The position numbers and the translations under genes were made by a program. Below are positions 7,688-15,497 of a stretch of 64,000 nt of DNA, in pieces; the first letter of the stretch is position 1; each line of letters opens with the position of its first letter. The notes beneath the pieces were generated by a model. The model was given only the letters and a program-made list of their open reading frames with translations. It made no database searches and was not told where the DNA came from. The stretch covers positions 62,001 through 126,000 of the forward strand of contig NZ_FNUJ01000008.1 in the NCBI RefSeq assembly GCF_900107925.1, read 5' to 3'. The stretch is from Amycolatopsis pretoriensis. GTDB lineage: Bacteria > Actinomycetota > Actinomycetes > Mycobacteriales > Pseudonocardiaceae.

Positions 7688-8758
7688 TCAGAACCGGTCC
7701 GGCGCGAACGGCGTCAGGTCGAAGCCCGGGTCCTCCCCCAGCGCGACCGCCGCGACCAGCTTCCCCGCGAAAGGCGCGTTCGTCAGCCCGCCCGGACCGA
7801 ATCCCGTCGACACCGCCAGCCCCGGCCGGATCGACCCCAGGATCGGCAACCCGTCGGGCGTGCCCGGGCGGAAGCCGACCCGGGTCTCGGCCAAGGTCGC
7901 GTCCGCGAGGCCGGGCGCCACCGTCAGCGCGTTGTCCAGCACCTCGCGCTGGCCCGCCGCCGTCACGCGGTAGTCGAAGCCCGACTCCGCCTCGCGCGTC
8001 GCGCCCGCGACCACGCGGCCGCCGGCGAACGCCAGCAGGTAGTGGCTCGTGCGGGGCAACACCACCGGCCACGCCGCCGTGTCCGTGCCCGGCAGGTCGA
8101 AGTGGCTGATCTGGCCGCGGTGCGGCGTCACCGGCAGGTCGATCCCCAGCGGTGCCAGCAGTTCGCGGCTCCACGCGCCGGCCGCGACCACGATGCTGTC
8201 CGCTTCCAGGGGACCGTCCGGGCTCGCCACGGTCCCGTCCGCACGGAACGCCACTTCCCCTTCGACGAACGTCACGCCCCGGCGTTCGGCGTCGCGCAGC
8301 AGGGCGCGACGCAGCTGGTGCCCGTCGACGCGGCCCGCGCCGCTCAGGTGCACCGCCCCCAGCTCGGGCGCCAGGGCCGGGAACAGCTCGCGGGCCTGGG
8401 CCGGGTCGAGCCGGCGGACCTCGCCGGCCTCCGGCGCGTCGGCCGCCCGCGCGGTCAGCCGCTCGTGCGCTTCGGCCAGCTCGGCGTCGTCGGCCGAGAC
8501 GATCATCCCGCCGACGACCTCGAACGACGACTCCGCGAGCTCCGTCGTCAATTCCCGGTAATACCGGCCGGCCGCCGACGCGAGCGGGTACAGGGCGTCG
8601 TCCCAGCGTGACGTCCAGGGGCTGACGATCCCGGCGCCGGCTTCGGTGGCCGTTCCCGGGCGGGCCGCGTCCGCGACGACCACCTCCACGCCCCGGCCCG
8701 CCAGGTGCCACGCCGTTGCCGCGCCGCCGATTCCGCTTCCGATCACGAGCACTCGCAT
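7688..8758 (-). CDS. FAD-dependent oxidoreductase, D-amino-acid dehydrogenase-like (DAO family)
   Basis: This 356-residue protein starts at ATG 8758 and begins MRVLVIGSGIGGAATAWHLA. The dinucleotide-binding GxGxxG is at residues 7-12. The DAO-fold body contains TPHRGQISHFD (flavin contact region) and the C-terminal FRPGTPDGLPILG ... GFGPGGLTNAP, typical of DadA/glycine oxidase-like enzymes. It probably oxidises an amine or amino acid; the substrate cannot be assigned. The upstream reading frame stays open for over 1 kb only because of GC bias, so the start was placed at the Rossmann motif. It is divergent from the SUFU-domain gene. Confidence 0.9.
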   Translation of the reverse strand: MRVLVIGSGIGGAATAWHLAGRGVEVVVADAARPGTATEAGAGIVSPWTSRWDDALYPLASAAGRYYRELTTELAESSFEVVGGMIVSADDAELAEAHERLTARAADAPEAGEVRRLDPAQARELFPALAPELGAVHLSGAGRVDGHQLRRALLRDAERRGVTFVEGEVAFRADGTVASPDGPLEADSIVVAAGAWSRELLAPLGIDLPVTPHRGQISHFDLPGTDTAAWPVVLPRTSHYLLAFAGGRVVAGATREAESGFDYRVTAAGQREVLDNALTVAPGLADATLAETRVGFRPGTPDGLPILGSIRPGLAVSTGFGPGGLTNAPFAGKLVAAVALGEDPGFDLTPFAPDRF

Positions 8759-8842
8759 GTCCCCCACCCTGCCCGAAAGTGCCGCGCCCGGGCCAACGGG
8801 CTTCCCCCGCACCGCACAGTGCCCGGTCGTATGCTGCGCGCC

Positions 8843-9397
8843 ATGCCGAGCCGTGCCGAGCGGTATGTCGCCCATCTCGACACCCTGACCGGGGACGTCG
8901 AACCCCGGTTGCAGCCCATCACGTCGACCCACGCCGGGCTCGACGACGTCATCGCGTTCGTCTTCGCCGACGAACCGGAGCCGAGATACCTGACCGGCGC
9001 GACCTACGGCCTCTCGCTCGCCGACCACGCCGAGTGGCACGGGGTGCGACCGGAGCTGTGGATCAGCGTCCGGTCCGACGACCCGGTGTGGGCGCTGGCC
9101 ATCGGCTACCTCGCCGAGCAGCTGCGGGGCACGTGCCCGTTCGTCTACGGCGACACCATCGACTTCGGCCAGCCGATCGCCCCGGAGTCGGCGATGACGG
9201 CGTTCGCCGTGTCGGCGCCCGCGGGCCTCGACGCGCACCAGTACACGCTGATCGACATCGGCGGCCCGCCGATCAGCATCGCCGGCTGCTACCCGGTGCA
9301 CGACACCGAACGCAAGTACATCCGCGAGCACGGCATCGACGCGTTCTGGCAGCTGGACTGGGACCTCTACGACGTCCGCCGGCCGCCCGTCGTCTGA
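8843..9397 (+). CDS. suppressor-of-fused (SUFU) domain protein
   Basis: This protein of about 184 residues contains features of bacterial SUFU-domain proteins: YGLSLADHAEWHGVRPELWI, YLAEQLRGTCPFVYGDTIDFG and the C-terminal YPVHDTERKYIREHGIDAFW ending W-D-L-Y-D-V-R-R. Bacterial SUFU proteins are often linked to polymorphic-toxin immunity or remain of unknown role, and no toxin gene is adjacent here. In-frame ATGs at 8831 and 8843 are both possible. A TATGCT element precedes and touches them, which suggests a leaderless transcript. The 3' end overlaps the convergent LysR gene by 31 bases. Confidence 0.82.
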   Translation: MPSRAERYVAHLDTLTGDVEPRLQPITSTHAGLDDVIAFVFADEPEPRYLTGATYGLSLADHAEWHGVRPELWISVRSDDPVWALAIGYLAEQLRGTCPFVYGDTIDFGQPIAPESAMTAFAVSAPAGLDAHQYTLIDIGGPPISIAGCYPVHDTERKYIREHGIDAFWQLDWDLYDVRRPPVV

Positions 9398-10233
9398 TAC
9401 GCGGCCGTCGCGAGCTCGGCGAACGACCGCACCAGCGGGCCGGCGTCCTTCCACGCGACGACCACGGGGTTCGGCGCGAGGTCCGTGAGCGGCACGACCG
9501 TCAGGTCGCCCGGCGGCCGGTGGCCGAGCGGCATCAGGCCGACGGTCCCGTTCCACAGCACTGCTTGCAGGCACTCCTGGACGCCCCGCACCACCGGGCC
9601 TTCGCGCGGTTCGCCGCCGTGCCAGTAGGCCTGCCAGACCGGGTCGGTGCCGTCCGGGAACCGGAACCACCGCCGGTCGGCGAGGTCTGCGAGCCGCAGG
9701 TGGTCGCGCCGGGCCAGCGGGTCGTCGGCGCGCAGCACCGCGCCCACCGGGTCTTCGCGCAGCCGGTGCACGGTCAGGCCGGCGTCGTCGAACGGCCCGC
9801 GGGTCAGCGCGACGTCGACGAGCCCGGCGCGCAGCCCGCACGTCGGGTCGGTGAGGTCCGTGTCGCGGACGCGGACCTCGACGCCGGGGTGCCGCCGGCG
9901 GTAGGCGTCGGCGAGCCGCGTCGCGTCCGGGTCCGCGCTGTCGGCGAGGATGCCGACCGTGATCGCGGTGGCGCCGGCCGCCGACGCCACGCGCACGCGC
10001 GCCTGGTCGGCCTGCTCCAGCAGAGCGCGCGCCTCGTCGAGCAGCGCCGAGCCGGCGGGCGTGAGCGCGACGCCCGCGGCCGAGCGCACCAGCAGCACGG
10101 CGCCGACGTCGGCCTCCAGCTGCTTGACGGCGCGGCTCAGCGGCGGCTGGCTCATGTGCAGCCGCGCGGCGGCCCGGCCGAAATGGAGTTCTTCGGCGAC
10201 GGCCACGAAGTACCGCAGCGTGCGCAGTTCCAT
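9367..10233 (-). CDS. LysR-family transcriptional regulator
   Basis: This 288-residue protein starts at ATG 10233. The N-terminal winged HTH is standard (MELRTLRYFVAVAEELHFGRAAARLHMSQPPLSRAVKQLE, residues 1-40). An effector-binding domain with two alpha/beta subdomains follows from about residue 90. The ATG overlaps the TGA of the upstream deaminase gene by one base (TGATG), so the two are translationally coupled on one transcript. The regulated promoter is not evident. Confidence 0.92.
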   Translation of the reverse strand: MELRTLRYFVAVAEELHFGRAAARLHMSQPPLSRAVKQLEADVGAVLLVRSAAGVALTPAGSALLDEARALLEQADQARVRVASAAGATAITVGILADSADPDATRLADAYRRRHPGVEVRVRDTDLTDPTCGLRAGLVDVALTRGPFDDAGLTVHRLREDPVGAVLRADDPLARRDHLRLADLADRRWFRFPDGTDPVWQAYWHGGEPREGPVVRGVQECLQAVLWNGTVGLMPLGHRPPGDLTVVPLTDLAPNPVVVAWKDAGPLVRSFAELATAAYQTTGGRRTS

Positions 10234-10664
10234 CAACGCTCGTAAGGCCAGACGTCGTCGGGGAAGACGCGCGCGAACCAGTGCGGCTGGACGTCCCGCA
10301 GCCGCAGGACCCGCCACCGGCGCGGGTCCGCGGGCTCGGGGACGGCGACCTCGACGTCCGGACCGTGGGTGAAGAGCCGTTCCTGGCAGACCCCGCAGGG
10401 CGCCAGGACCCAGTAGCCGCGGTCCTCGTCGGCCGCGGTCACGCAGACCGAGCCGGTCACGCGCCGCCCGAGCTTGAAGGCTTCGCAGATCGCGCCGGTT
10501 TCGTGGCACAGACCGACGGCCTGGTTCGGGAAGTCCGGCGCGGTGCTCGTCAACACCGTCCCGTCGTCGAGGCGCAGTGCCGCCGCCCCGGACCAAGCCG
10601 TGCCGCCGAAGCGGTCCCGCGCCAGCGCGATCGCCGCGTCCACCAGTTCCTGATCGACTGCCAT
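10233..10664 (-). CDS. cytidine-deaminase-like / blasticidin-S-deaminase-like protein
   Basis: This 143-residue zinc-dependent deaminase fold has ligands Cys53 (with Glu55 as likely proton shuttle, motif CHETGAIC) and Cys90 and Cys93 (APCGVCQ). Cytidine deaminases normally read C-A-E; here it is C-H-E, closer to the blasticidin-S deaminase-like subgroup. The C-terminal HWFARVFPDDVWPYER is unusual for Cdd and may set substrate specificity. Predicted role: hydrolytic deamination of a cytidine-like nucleoside in salvage or resistance. ATG 10664 is the only well-placed start. Coupled to the LysR gene that follows. Confidence 0.85.
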   Translation of the reverse strand: MAVDQELVDAAIALARDRFGGTAWSGAAALRLDDGTVLTSTAPDFPNQAVGLCHETGAICEAFKLGRRVTGSVCVTAADEDRGYWVLAPCGVCQERLFTHGPDVEVAVPEPADPRRWRVLRLRDVQPHWFARVFPDDVWPYER

Positions 10665-10763
10665 GCGCCGACAGTAGCGCTGACCGGCGACGATGTTCTC
10701 CTGGTATCGGCACCTCGCAATCGGTCTTGGACGGCTCCTTCCTTCCGGCGGTGGAATCGGGGC

Positions 10764-11669
10764 ATGACCGACATGACCGATCCCGCCGTGCGGGTGGCCG
10801 ACGCCGTGGAACTGGCGCCGGACCTGCTGGTGATCCCCAACCACGGCGTCGACCTCGTACCCAACATCGGCGTCGTGGGCGGCACGGAGGCCGTCCTCGT
10901 CGTCGACACGGGCCTCGGCGTCGCGAACGCGGCGGAGGTGCTCGCGTTCGCGACGTCGGTGGCCGCGGGCCGTCGCCTGTTCCTGACGACGACCCACTTC
11001 CACCCCGAGCACGCCTACGGCGCGCAGGTGTTCGCCGGGGCGGCGACGTACCTGGCCAACCGCGCCCAGGCCGACGACTTCGCCACGAAGGGCGCGGGCT
11101 ACCTCGAGATGTTCCGCGGGCTCGACCCGGTGGTGGCCGCCCGGCTCGAGGACGTGCGGGTGCCCGTGCCCGACGAGGTCTACGACGGCTCGCGGGAGCT
11201 CGACCTCGGCGGCCGGACCGTCGGGCTGCGGCCGACGGGCCGGGGTCACACGACCGGTGACCAGGTGGTCGAGGTCCCGGACGCCGGCGTCCTGTTCACC
11301 GGCGACCTGGCCGAGACCGGGCAGTTCGCGATCCTCCCGTGGTTCCCACCGCACGACACGGACGTCACGGCAGTGGGGTGGATTTCGGTGCTGGACCGGC
11401 TGGTTTCGGACGGACCGCGAACGGTGGTGCCCGGGCACGGAGAGGTCGGCGGGGTGGCGGTGCTCACCGACGTCCGTGCCTACCTGCGCGAGCTGCGGGA
11501 CGAGACCTGGCACCGGCGCGGCTCCGGGCTCGGCGTGGAGGCGATCGCCGCCGAGGTGCGTTCGGTGCTCGTCGAACGCCATCCGGAGTGGGCCGGCCGC
11601 GAGTGGATCGACCCGGGGGTCGGCTGCCTGTGCGCCGAGCACGACGCACAGACAGCCACCCGGGGGTGA
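10764..11669 (+). CDS. metallo-beta-lactamase-fold hydrolase
   Basis: This 301-residue MBL-fold protein has the metal-binding motif HFHPEH at residues 78-83 (His78, His80, His83), preceded by VVDTGLG (Asp49). GRGHTTGDQVV, LFTGDLAE and VVPGHGEVGG carry the later His/Asp ligands. The motif has Glu rather than Asp in the HxHxDH position, so the second metal site may be altered. The last 40 residues include a Cys pair (VGCLCAEHDA). Likely a hydrolase on a thioester, ester or lactone; substrate unknown. The gene is followed by the repeat-rich spacer. Confidence 0.88.
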   Translation: MTDMTDPAVRVADAVELAPDLLVIPNHGVDLVPNIGVVGGTEAVLVVDTGLGVANAAEVLAFATSVAAGRRLFLTTTHFHPEHAYGAQVFAGAATYLANRAQADDFATKGAGYLEMFRGLDPVVAARLEDVRVPVPDEVYDGSRELDLGGRTVGLRPTGRGHTTGDQVVEVPDAGVLFTGDLAETGQFAILPWFPPHDTDVTAVGWISVLDRLVSDGPRTVVPGHGEVGGVAVLTDVRAYLRELRDETWHRRGSGLGVEAIAAEVRSVLVERHPEWAGREWIDPGVGCLCAEHDAQTATRG

Positions 11670-12405
11670 TCACCGGTGGCGAGGGGGCTCGCCACCGGGC
11701 GGTGGCCCGCTGCCGGGGTGGGCTCACAGGCGGTGAGCCGCCGCCGAGCAAGACTCGCCGCCGGGGTTCGCCGCGGAAGTCCGCCGTCGGAGCAGGCCCC
11801 CGCACGGGCCGACCCACCCCGGGATGGGTCCGCTCGCGCGGGCGCCTTGCTGACGGTCGACTTCCCATGCGGGATTCGGCGCCGAGGCGGGTTCGCCGCC
11901 GGGCAAGTCCCGCCTGGCCGGCCCTGCCTGGGTTGCCTTCCGGCCTGGCCCGCCGGGGCGGAGGCGCCGCCGGGCAGGGTTCGCTGCCCGGGTTCGCCGC
12001 GGAAGTCCGCCGTCGGAGCAGGCCCCCGCACGGGCCGGCCCACCCCGGGATGGGTCCGCTCGCGCGGGCGCCTGGCTGACGGTCGTCTTCCCAAGCGGGA
12101 TTCGGCGCCAAGGCGGGTTCACCGCCGGGCAGCACTCGCCGCCGGTAAACCCGCCACCGGGCAGGACTCGCCGCCGGCAAGCCCACCGCCGGGCCGGTCC
12201 CGCCCGGCCGGCCCTGCCTGGGTTGCCTTCTCCGGCTTAGCCCGCCGGGCTGGAGGCGCCGCCGGGCAGGGTTCGCTGCCCGGATTCGCCGCGGAAGTCC
12301 GCCATCGCCGTAGACCCCCGCACGGGCCGACCCACACCGGGATGGGTCCGCTCGCGCGGGCGTCTCGCTGACGGTCGTCTTCCCGTGCGGGAAAACACCT
12401 TCCGC
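11670..12405. repeat. gene-free spacer containing a degenerate 226-bp direct repeat (2.5 copies)
   Basis: This 736-base stretch between the metallo-hydrolase and the phytoene-desaturase-like gene holds no convincing CDS. A unit beginning TTCGCCGCGGAAGTCCGCC occurs at 11767, 11993 and 12285. Each copy continues through CCCCGCACGGGCC..CCC and GGGATGGGTCCGCTCGCGCGGGCG. The first interval is 226 bases. The second is 292 because of an insertion rich in GCCGCCGGGCA-type short repeats around 12121-12190. Each full unit also shares CCGGCCCTGCCTGGGTTGCCTTC. A short hairpin TTCCCG-TG-CGGGAA (12380-12393) ends the last copy. Open frames here come from the lack of stop codons at very high GC. Confidence 0.8.
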
Positions 12406-13935
12406 TCAGCTGCCCAGCACCGCCATTGCCGCGTTGTGGCCGGGGATGCCGCTCACACCACCTCCCCTCATGGCTCCCGCGCCGCACAGCAGCACCCGCT
12501 CGTGCTCGGTCTCCACGCCCCACTTGCCTTGCCGTGCCGGGTCTTCCGCGTACGGCCACGCCAGGTCGCGGTGGAAGATGTGGCCGGCCGGCAACCCCAG
12601 TTCGGCCTCCAGGTCGAGCGGGGTCTTCGCCTCCACGCTCGGCTTGCCGTCCGGGCCCACCAGCAGGCAGTCCTCGATGGGCTCGGCCAGCACGCTGTTC
12701 AGCGAAGCCAGCGTCGCGCGCAACGCCGCTTCGCGTGCCTCTTCGTTGTGCCCCTCGAAGAGGCGGGCCGGCATGTGCAGGCCGAACAGCGTCAGCGTCT
12801 GCGCTCCCGCCGCTCGCTCGGCCGGGCCGAGGATCGACGGGTCCGTCAGCGAATGGCAGTAGATCTCGCACGGCGGAAGCGAGGGGATCCTCCCCGCCGC
12901 CGCCTCGCGATAGGCCCTCTCCAGCTGGGAGAAGGTCTCGTTGACGTGGAACGTGCCGCCGAACGCCTCCGCCGGATCGACGTTCGGGTCGCGCAGCTTC
13001 GGCAGCCGGGACAGCACCATGTTCACCTTCAGCTGCGCGCCCTCCGGGCGATCCGCCGGCTCCTCGCCCAGCAGCCTCGCGAGCGTCGCCGGCGCGACGT
13101 TCGCCAGGACGTGCCCGCCGTGCACGACGTGCTCCGCGTCGTCGCGGCGGTACCGCACTTCCCCGTCCGGGGCGACGGACAGCACTTCCGCACCCGTGAC
13201 GAGCCGCGCTCCGGCCGCCGCGGCCACCGCGGCGAGCGAACCGGTGACCGCGCCCATGCCGCCGACCGGGACGTCCCAGTCGCCGGTGCCGTTGCCGATC
13301 ACGTGGTAGAGCAGGCACCGGTTCTGCCGCAGGTCCTCGCCACCCGCCGGAGCGAACGTGCCGATCAGCGCGTCGGTGAGCACGACGCCGCGGACCGTGT
13401 CGTCGCCGAACCACGACGTCAGGGTCTCGCCGATCGGCCGCTCGAACAACGCCGACCACGCTTCGGCGTCACCCACCCGTGCTCGGAAGTCCACTTCGGA
13501 CAGCAGTGGCTCGGTCAGCGTGCCGAAGACGCGCCCGGCGACGCCTTCGGCCAGCTCGTAGAACCGTTGCCACGCCGCGAAGTCCGCTGTGGACCCGGTG
13601 ACGGCGCGGAACGACGCCACCGTCCGGCCGGCGTCGCCCGTGTCGACAAGAAGACCCGAGTCGCCGGTCGGGGTGTACGACGACATCCGGCGCCGCAGCA
13701 ACCGGACGTCGAGCCCGAGATCGGCCACGATCTTCTTCGGCAGCAGGCTCACGAGGTAGGAGTAGCGGGAAAGCCGGACGTCCACGCCGTCGAACGCGCG
13801 GAACGACACGGCGGCGCCACCGGTCTCCCCGCGCCGTTCGAGCACGAGCACCGACCGGCCCGCCCGCGCCAGGTACGCGGCCGCCACCAGCCCGTTGTGC
13901 CCGCCTCCGACGATCACGACGTCGTAGGAATCCAT
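12406..13935 (-). CDS. FAD-dependent phytoene-desaturase-like oxidoreductase (PYROXD2-like)
   Basis: This 509-residue protein starts MDSYDVVIVGGGHNGLVAAAYLA, with GGGHNG at about residues 10-15, and LERRGETGGAAVS follows as the second FAD contact. The fold is of the phytoene dehydrogenase/amine oxidase superfamily and ends LCGAGAMRGGGVSGIPGHNAA, the typical C-terminal FAD signature of the PYROXD2-like branch (NAD(P)/FAD oxidoreductases of unknown substrate). No carotenoid synthase genes are nearby, so carotenoid biosynthesis is not supported. It is divergent from the RIO kinase gene. Confidence 0.87.
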   Translation of the reverse strand: MDSYDVVIVGGGHNGLVAAAYLARAGRSVLVLERRGETGGAAVSFRAFDGVDVRLSRYSYLVSLLPKKIVADLGLDVRLLRRRMSSYTPTGDSGLLVDTGDAGRTVASFRAVTGSTADFAAWQRFYELAEGVAGRVFGTLTEPLLSEVDFRARVGDAEAWSALFERPIGETLTSWFGDDTVRGVVLTDALIGTFAPAGGEDLRQNRCLLYHVIGNGTGDWDVPVGGMGAVTGSLAAVAAAAGARLVTGAEVLSVAPDGEVRYRRDDAEHVVHGGHVLANVAPATLARLLGEEPADRPEGAQLKVNMVLSRLPKLRDPNVDPAEAFGGTFHVNETFSQLERAYREAAAGRIPSLPPCEIYCHSLTDPSILGPAERAAGAQTLTLFGLHMPARLFEGHNEEAREAALRATLASLNSVLAEPIEDCLLVGPDGKPSVEAKTPLDLEAELGLPAGHIFHRDLAWPYAEDPARQGKWGVETEHERVLLCGAGAMRGGGVSGIPGHNAAMAVLGS

Positions 13936-14206
13936 CCGCCCTCCTCGGGTTTCGCCTGCCTATTCATCGTGGCCATGACAGCGGTGCGAATTCAAGGAAA
14001 CGTCGCGAACGGTCCTTTCGCGCTATTCGCTTGCGCGGAGCGTGACCGAACCGGCAAGCTGAACCGCAACCGGCAGGGAGCCGGGGTCGAGATCCGGGAG
14101 GTGCCGACGTGATGGATGTCCGGGCCCTTTCGCGCCCTCGCCCACCCGCCCCCCGGAGCTGACCACGCGCCCGGTGGGGCATCCCTGACCAAGGAGAACC
14201 CCACCA

Positions 14207-15172
14207 GTGCGCCAGCACGACTTCGAAGACTTCGACTCGTTCGACGACCAGCCCACCCGCCGCCGTCAGGCGCGGTCACGCCGCCGCGGGCGGTTCGAAG
14301 AACCCGAGCCCACCCGCAGCGGGCGGCTCACCGAAGGCGAACGCGTCCGGCTCGCCAAGCTGCGCGACGACGCCTACACCGAAAACCAGCTCCCCGATGG
14401 GGCTGACCGCTGGTCCACCTGGGACGACGCCGAACACGGTCCGTCACCCCGGCCGGACTGGGTCGTCACCGAGCTCGCCGCGGTCGACACCGATCTCGGC
14501 GTCCTCAAGACCGGCAAGGAGGCCGACGTCCACCTGCTGCGGCGCGGCCTGCCCGGCGCCGAAGGCACTTTGCTCGCCGCGAAGCGCTACCGCAGCGACG
14601 AACACAAGCTGTTCCACCGCGATGCGGGCTACCTCGAAGGACGGCGGATGCGCCGGTCCCGCGAGATGCGCGCGATCGAGCACCGCACCGCGTTCGGCCG
14701 CAACCTCATCGCCGAACAGTGGGCCGTCGCGGAGTTCGCCGCGTTGAGTCGCTTGTGGACGCTCGGCGCGCCCGTGCCGTACCCGGTGCAGCGCAACGGC
14801 ACCGAACTGCTGCTGGAATTCCTCGGCGAGGACGACGGGACGGCCGCGCCGCGGCTGGCCCAGGCGCGCCCGGACCCGGACGAGCTGAAGGACCTCTGGT
14901 TCCAGGCCACCGGGGCGCTCGAGCTGCTCGCGTCGGAAGGGCTCGCGCACGGCGACCTCTCGGCGTACAACCTGCTGGTGCACCGGGGCCGGGTGATGGT
15001 GATCGACCTGCCCCAGGTCGTCGACGTCGTCGCCAACCCCGCCGGCGCCGAGTTCCTGGCCCGGGACGTGCGCAACCTGGCCGGCTGGTTCCACGGGCGC
15101 GGCCTCGGCGAGCACGTCACGAACACCGACGGGCTGCTGGCGGACCTCGTTTCCGCAGCCGGTCTCGGGTGA
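14207..15172 (+). CDS. RIO-family atypical serine kinase
   Basis: This 321-residue RIO1-like kinase starts at GTG 14207, behind a good ribosome site (AAGGAGAA at 14190-14197). The first 60 residues are highly basic and Arg-rich. The RIO P-loop TGKEADV is at 102-108 with the ATP-binding Lys at about 126 (AAKRYR). The catalytic loop HGDLSAYN holds Asp250 and Asn255, and the metal-binding Asp267 lies in VIDLPQVVD. Eukaryotic and archaeal RIO kinases act in small-ribosomal-subunit maturation; the bacterial role is largely unknown. A DEAD-box RNA helicase lies immediately downstream, which fits an RNA or ribosome link, but a probable terminator separates them. Confidence 0.93.
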   Translation: MRQHDFEDFDSFDDQPTRRRQARSRRRGRFEEPEPTRSGRLTEGERVRLAKLRDDAYTENQLPDGADRWSTWDDAEHGPSPRPDWVVTELAAVDTDLGVLKTGKEADVHLLRRGLPGAEGTLLAAKRYRSDEHKLFHRDAGYLEGRRMRRSREMRAIEHRTAFGRNLIAEQWAVAEFAALSRLWTLGAPVPYPVQRNGTELLLEFLGEDDGTAAPRLAQARPDPDELKDLWFQATGALELLASEGLAHGDLSAYNLLVHRGRVMVIDLPQVVDVVANPAGAEFLARDVRNLAGWFHGRGLGEHVTNTDGLLADLVSAAGLG

Positions 15173-15179
15173 CCGCGCG

Positions 15180-15221
15180 GCGGCGTCGCGGATGTGGCAC
15201 GGAACACGTCTGCGACGCCGC
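15180..15221 (+). terminator. probable intrinsic terminator after the RIO kinase gene
   Basis: A perfect 10-bp inverted repeat GCGGCGTCGC / GCGACGCCGC (15180-15189 and 15212-15221) with a 22-base loop begins 7 bases after the stop. There is no U tract, as is usual for actinomycete terminators. Confidence 0.5.
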
Positions 15222-15497
15222 CCACAACGGGTTACCTCCATGCGGAGGACCAGCTCCCCTTCAGGTACTATCGATACAGACCGCAACCGGCGGCGTGGAT
15301 GTAGTTGGTGTCCGTCGCCTCCAAAGCCACCGAATGGCTCGCGGTGATCCGTAATCCCAAGCGGCGCGCAGTGTCGGAAAAGCGCAAGACACAGTGTGCC
15401 GGGTCCGTCCTTGTGAACGCCCACCGCACACCATCTTGCCCTGCCTGCGCGCGGGGAGCCGGGCCTCCTTGTGACGAACCACGTCCGAGAGGCATTT
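15222..15497 (+). promoter_or_regulatory. long 5' leader region of the DEAD-box helicase gene
   Basis: These 276 bases lie between the terminator and the helicase start. No known gene is recognised. The stretch from 15260 to 15420 is less GC-rich than its surroundings and contains a possible -10 (TACTAT at 15267-15272). A stem GTGTC (15371-15375) can pair with GACAC (15388-15392). An open frame from GTG 15305 runs into the helicase frame but has poor codon bias. Cold-inducible RNA helicase mRNAs often carry long structured leaders; that this is one is inference. Confidence 0.4.

Noticed and set aside
11676..12371. Overlapping open frames on both strands in the repeat spacer
   Set aside because: All six frames are open because of extreme GC; the translations repeat RRRSRPPHGPAHPGMGPLAR-like low-complexity text and follow the DNA repeat, not a protein pattern.
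12406..13935. Carotenoid biosynthesis locus
   Set aside because: The FAD enzyme belongs to the PYROXD2-like branch by its C-terminal signature, and no crtB, crtE or cyclase gene is nearby.
13976..14112. 45-codon ORF (MTAVRIQGNVANGPFALFAC...) between the desaturase-like gene and the RIO kinase gene
   Set aside because: No ribosome site or homologue is recognised. The region must hold two divergent promoters and contains a CGCGAA-N7-TTCGCG dyad (14004-14022), which is more consistent with regulatory DNA.
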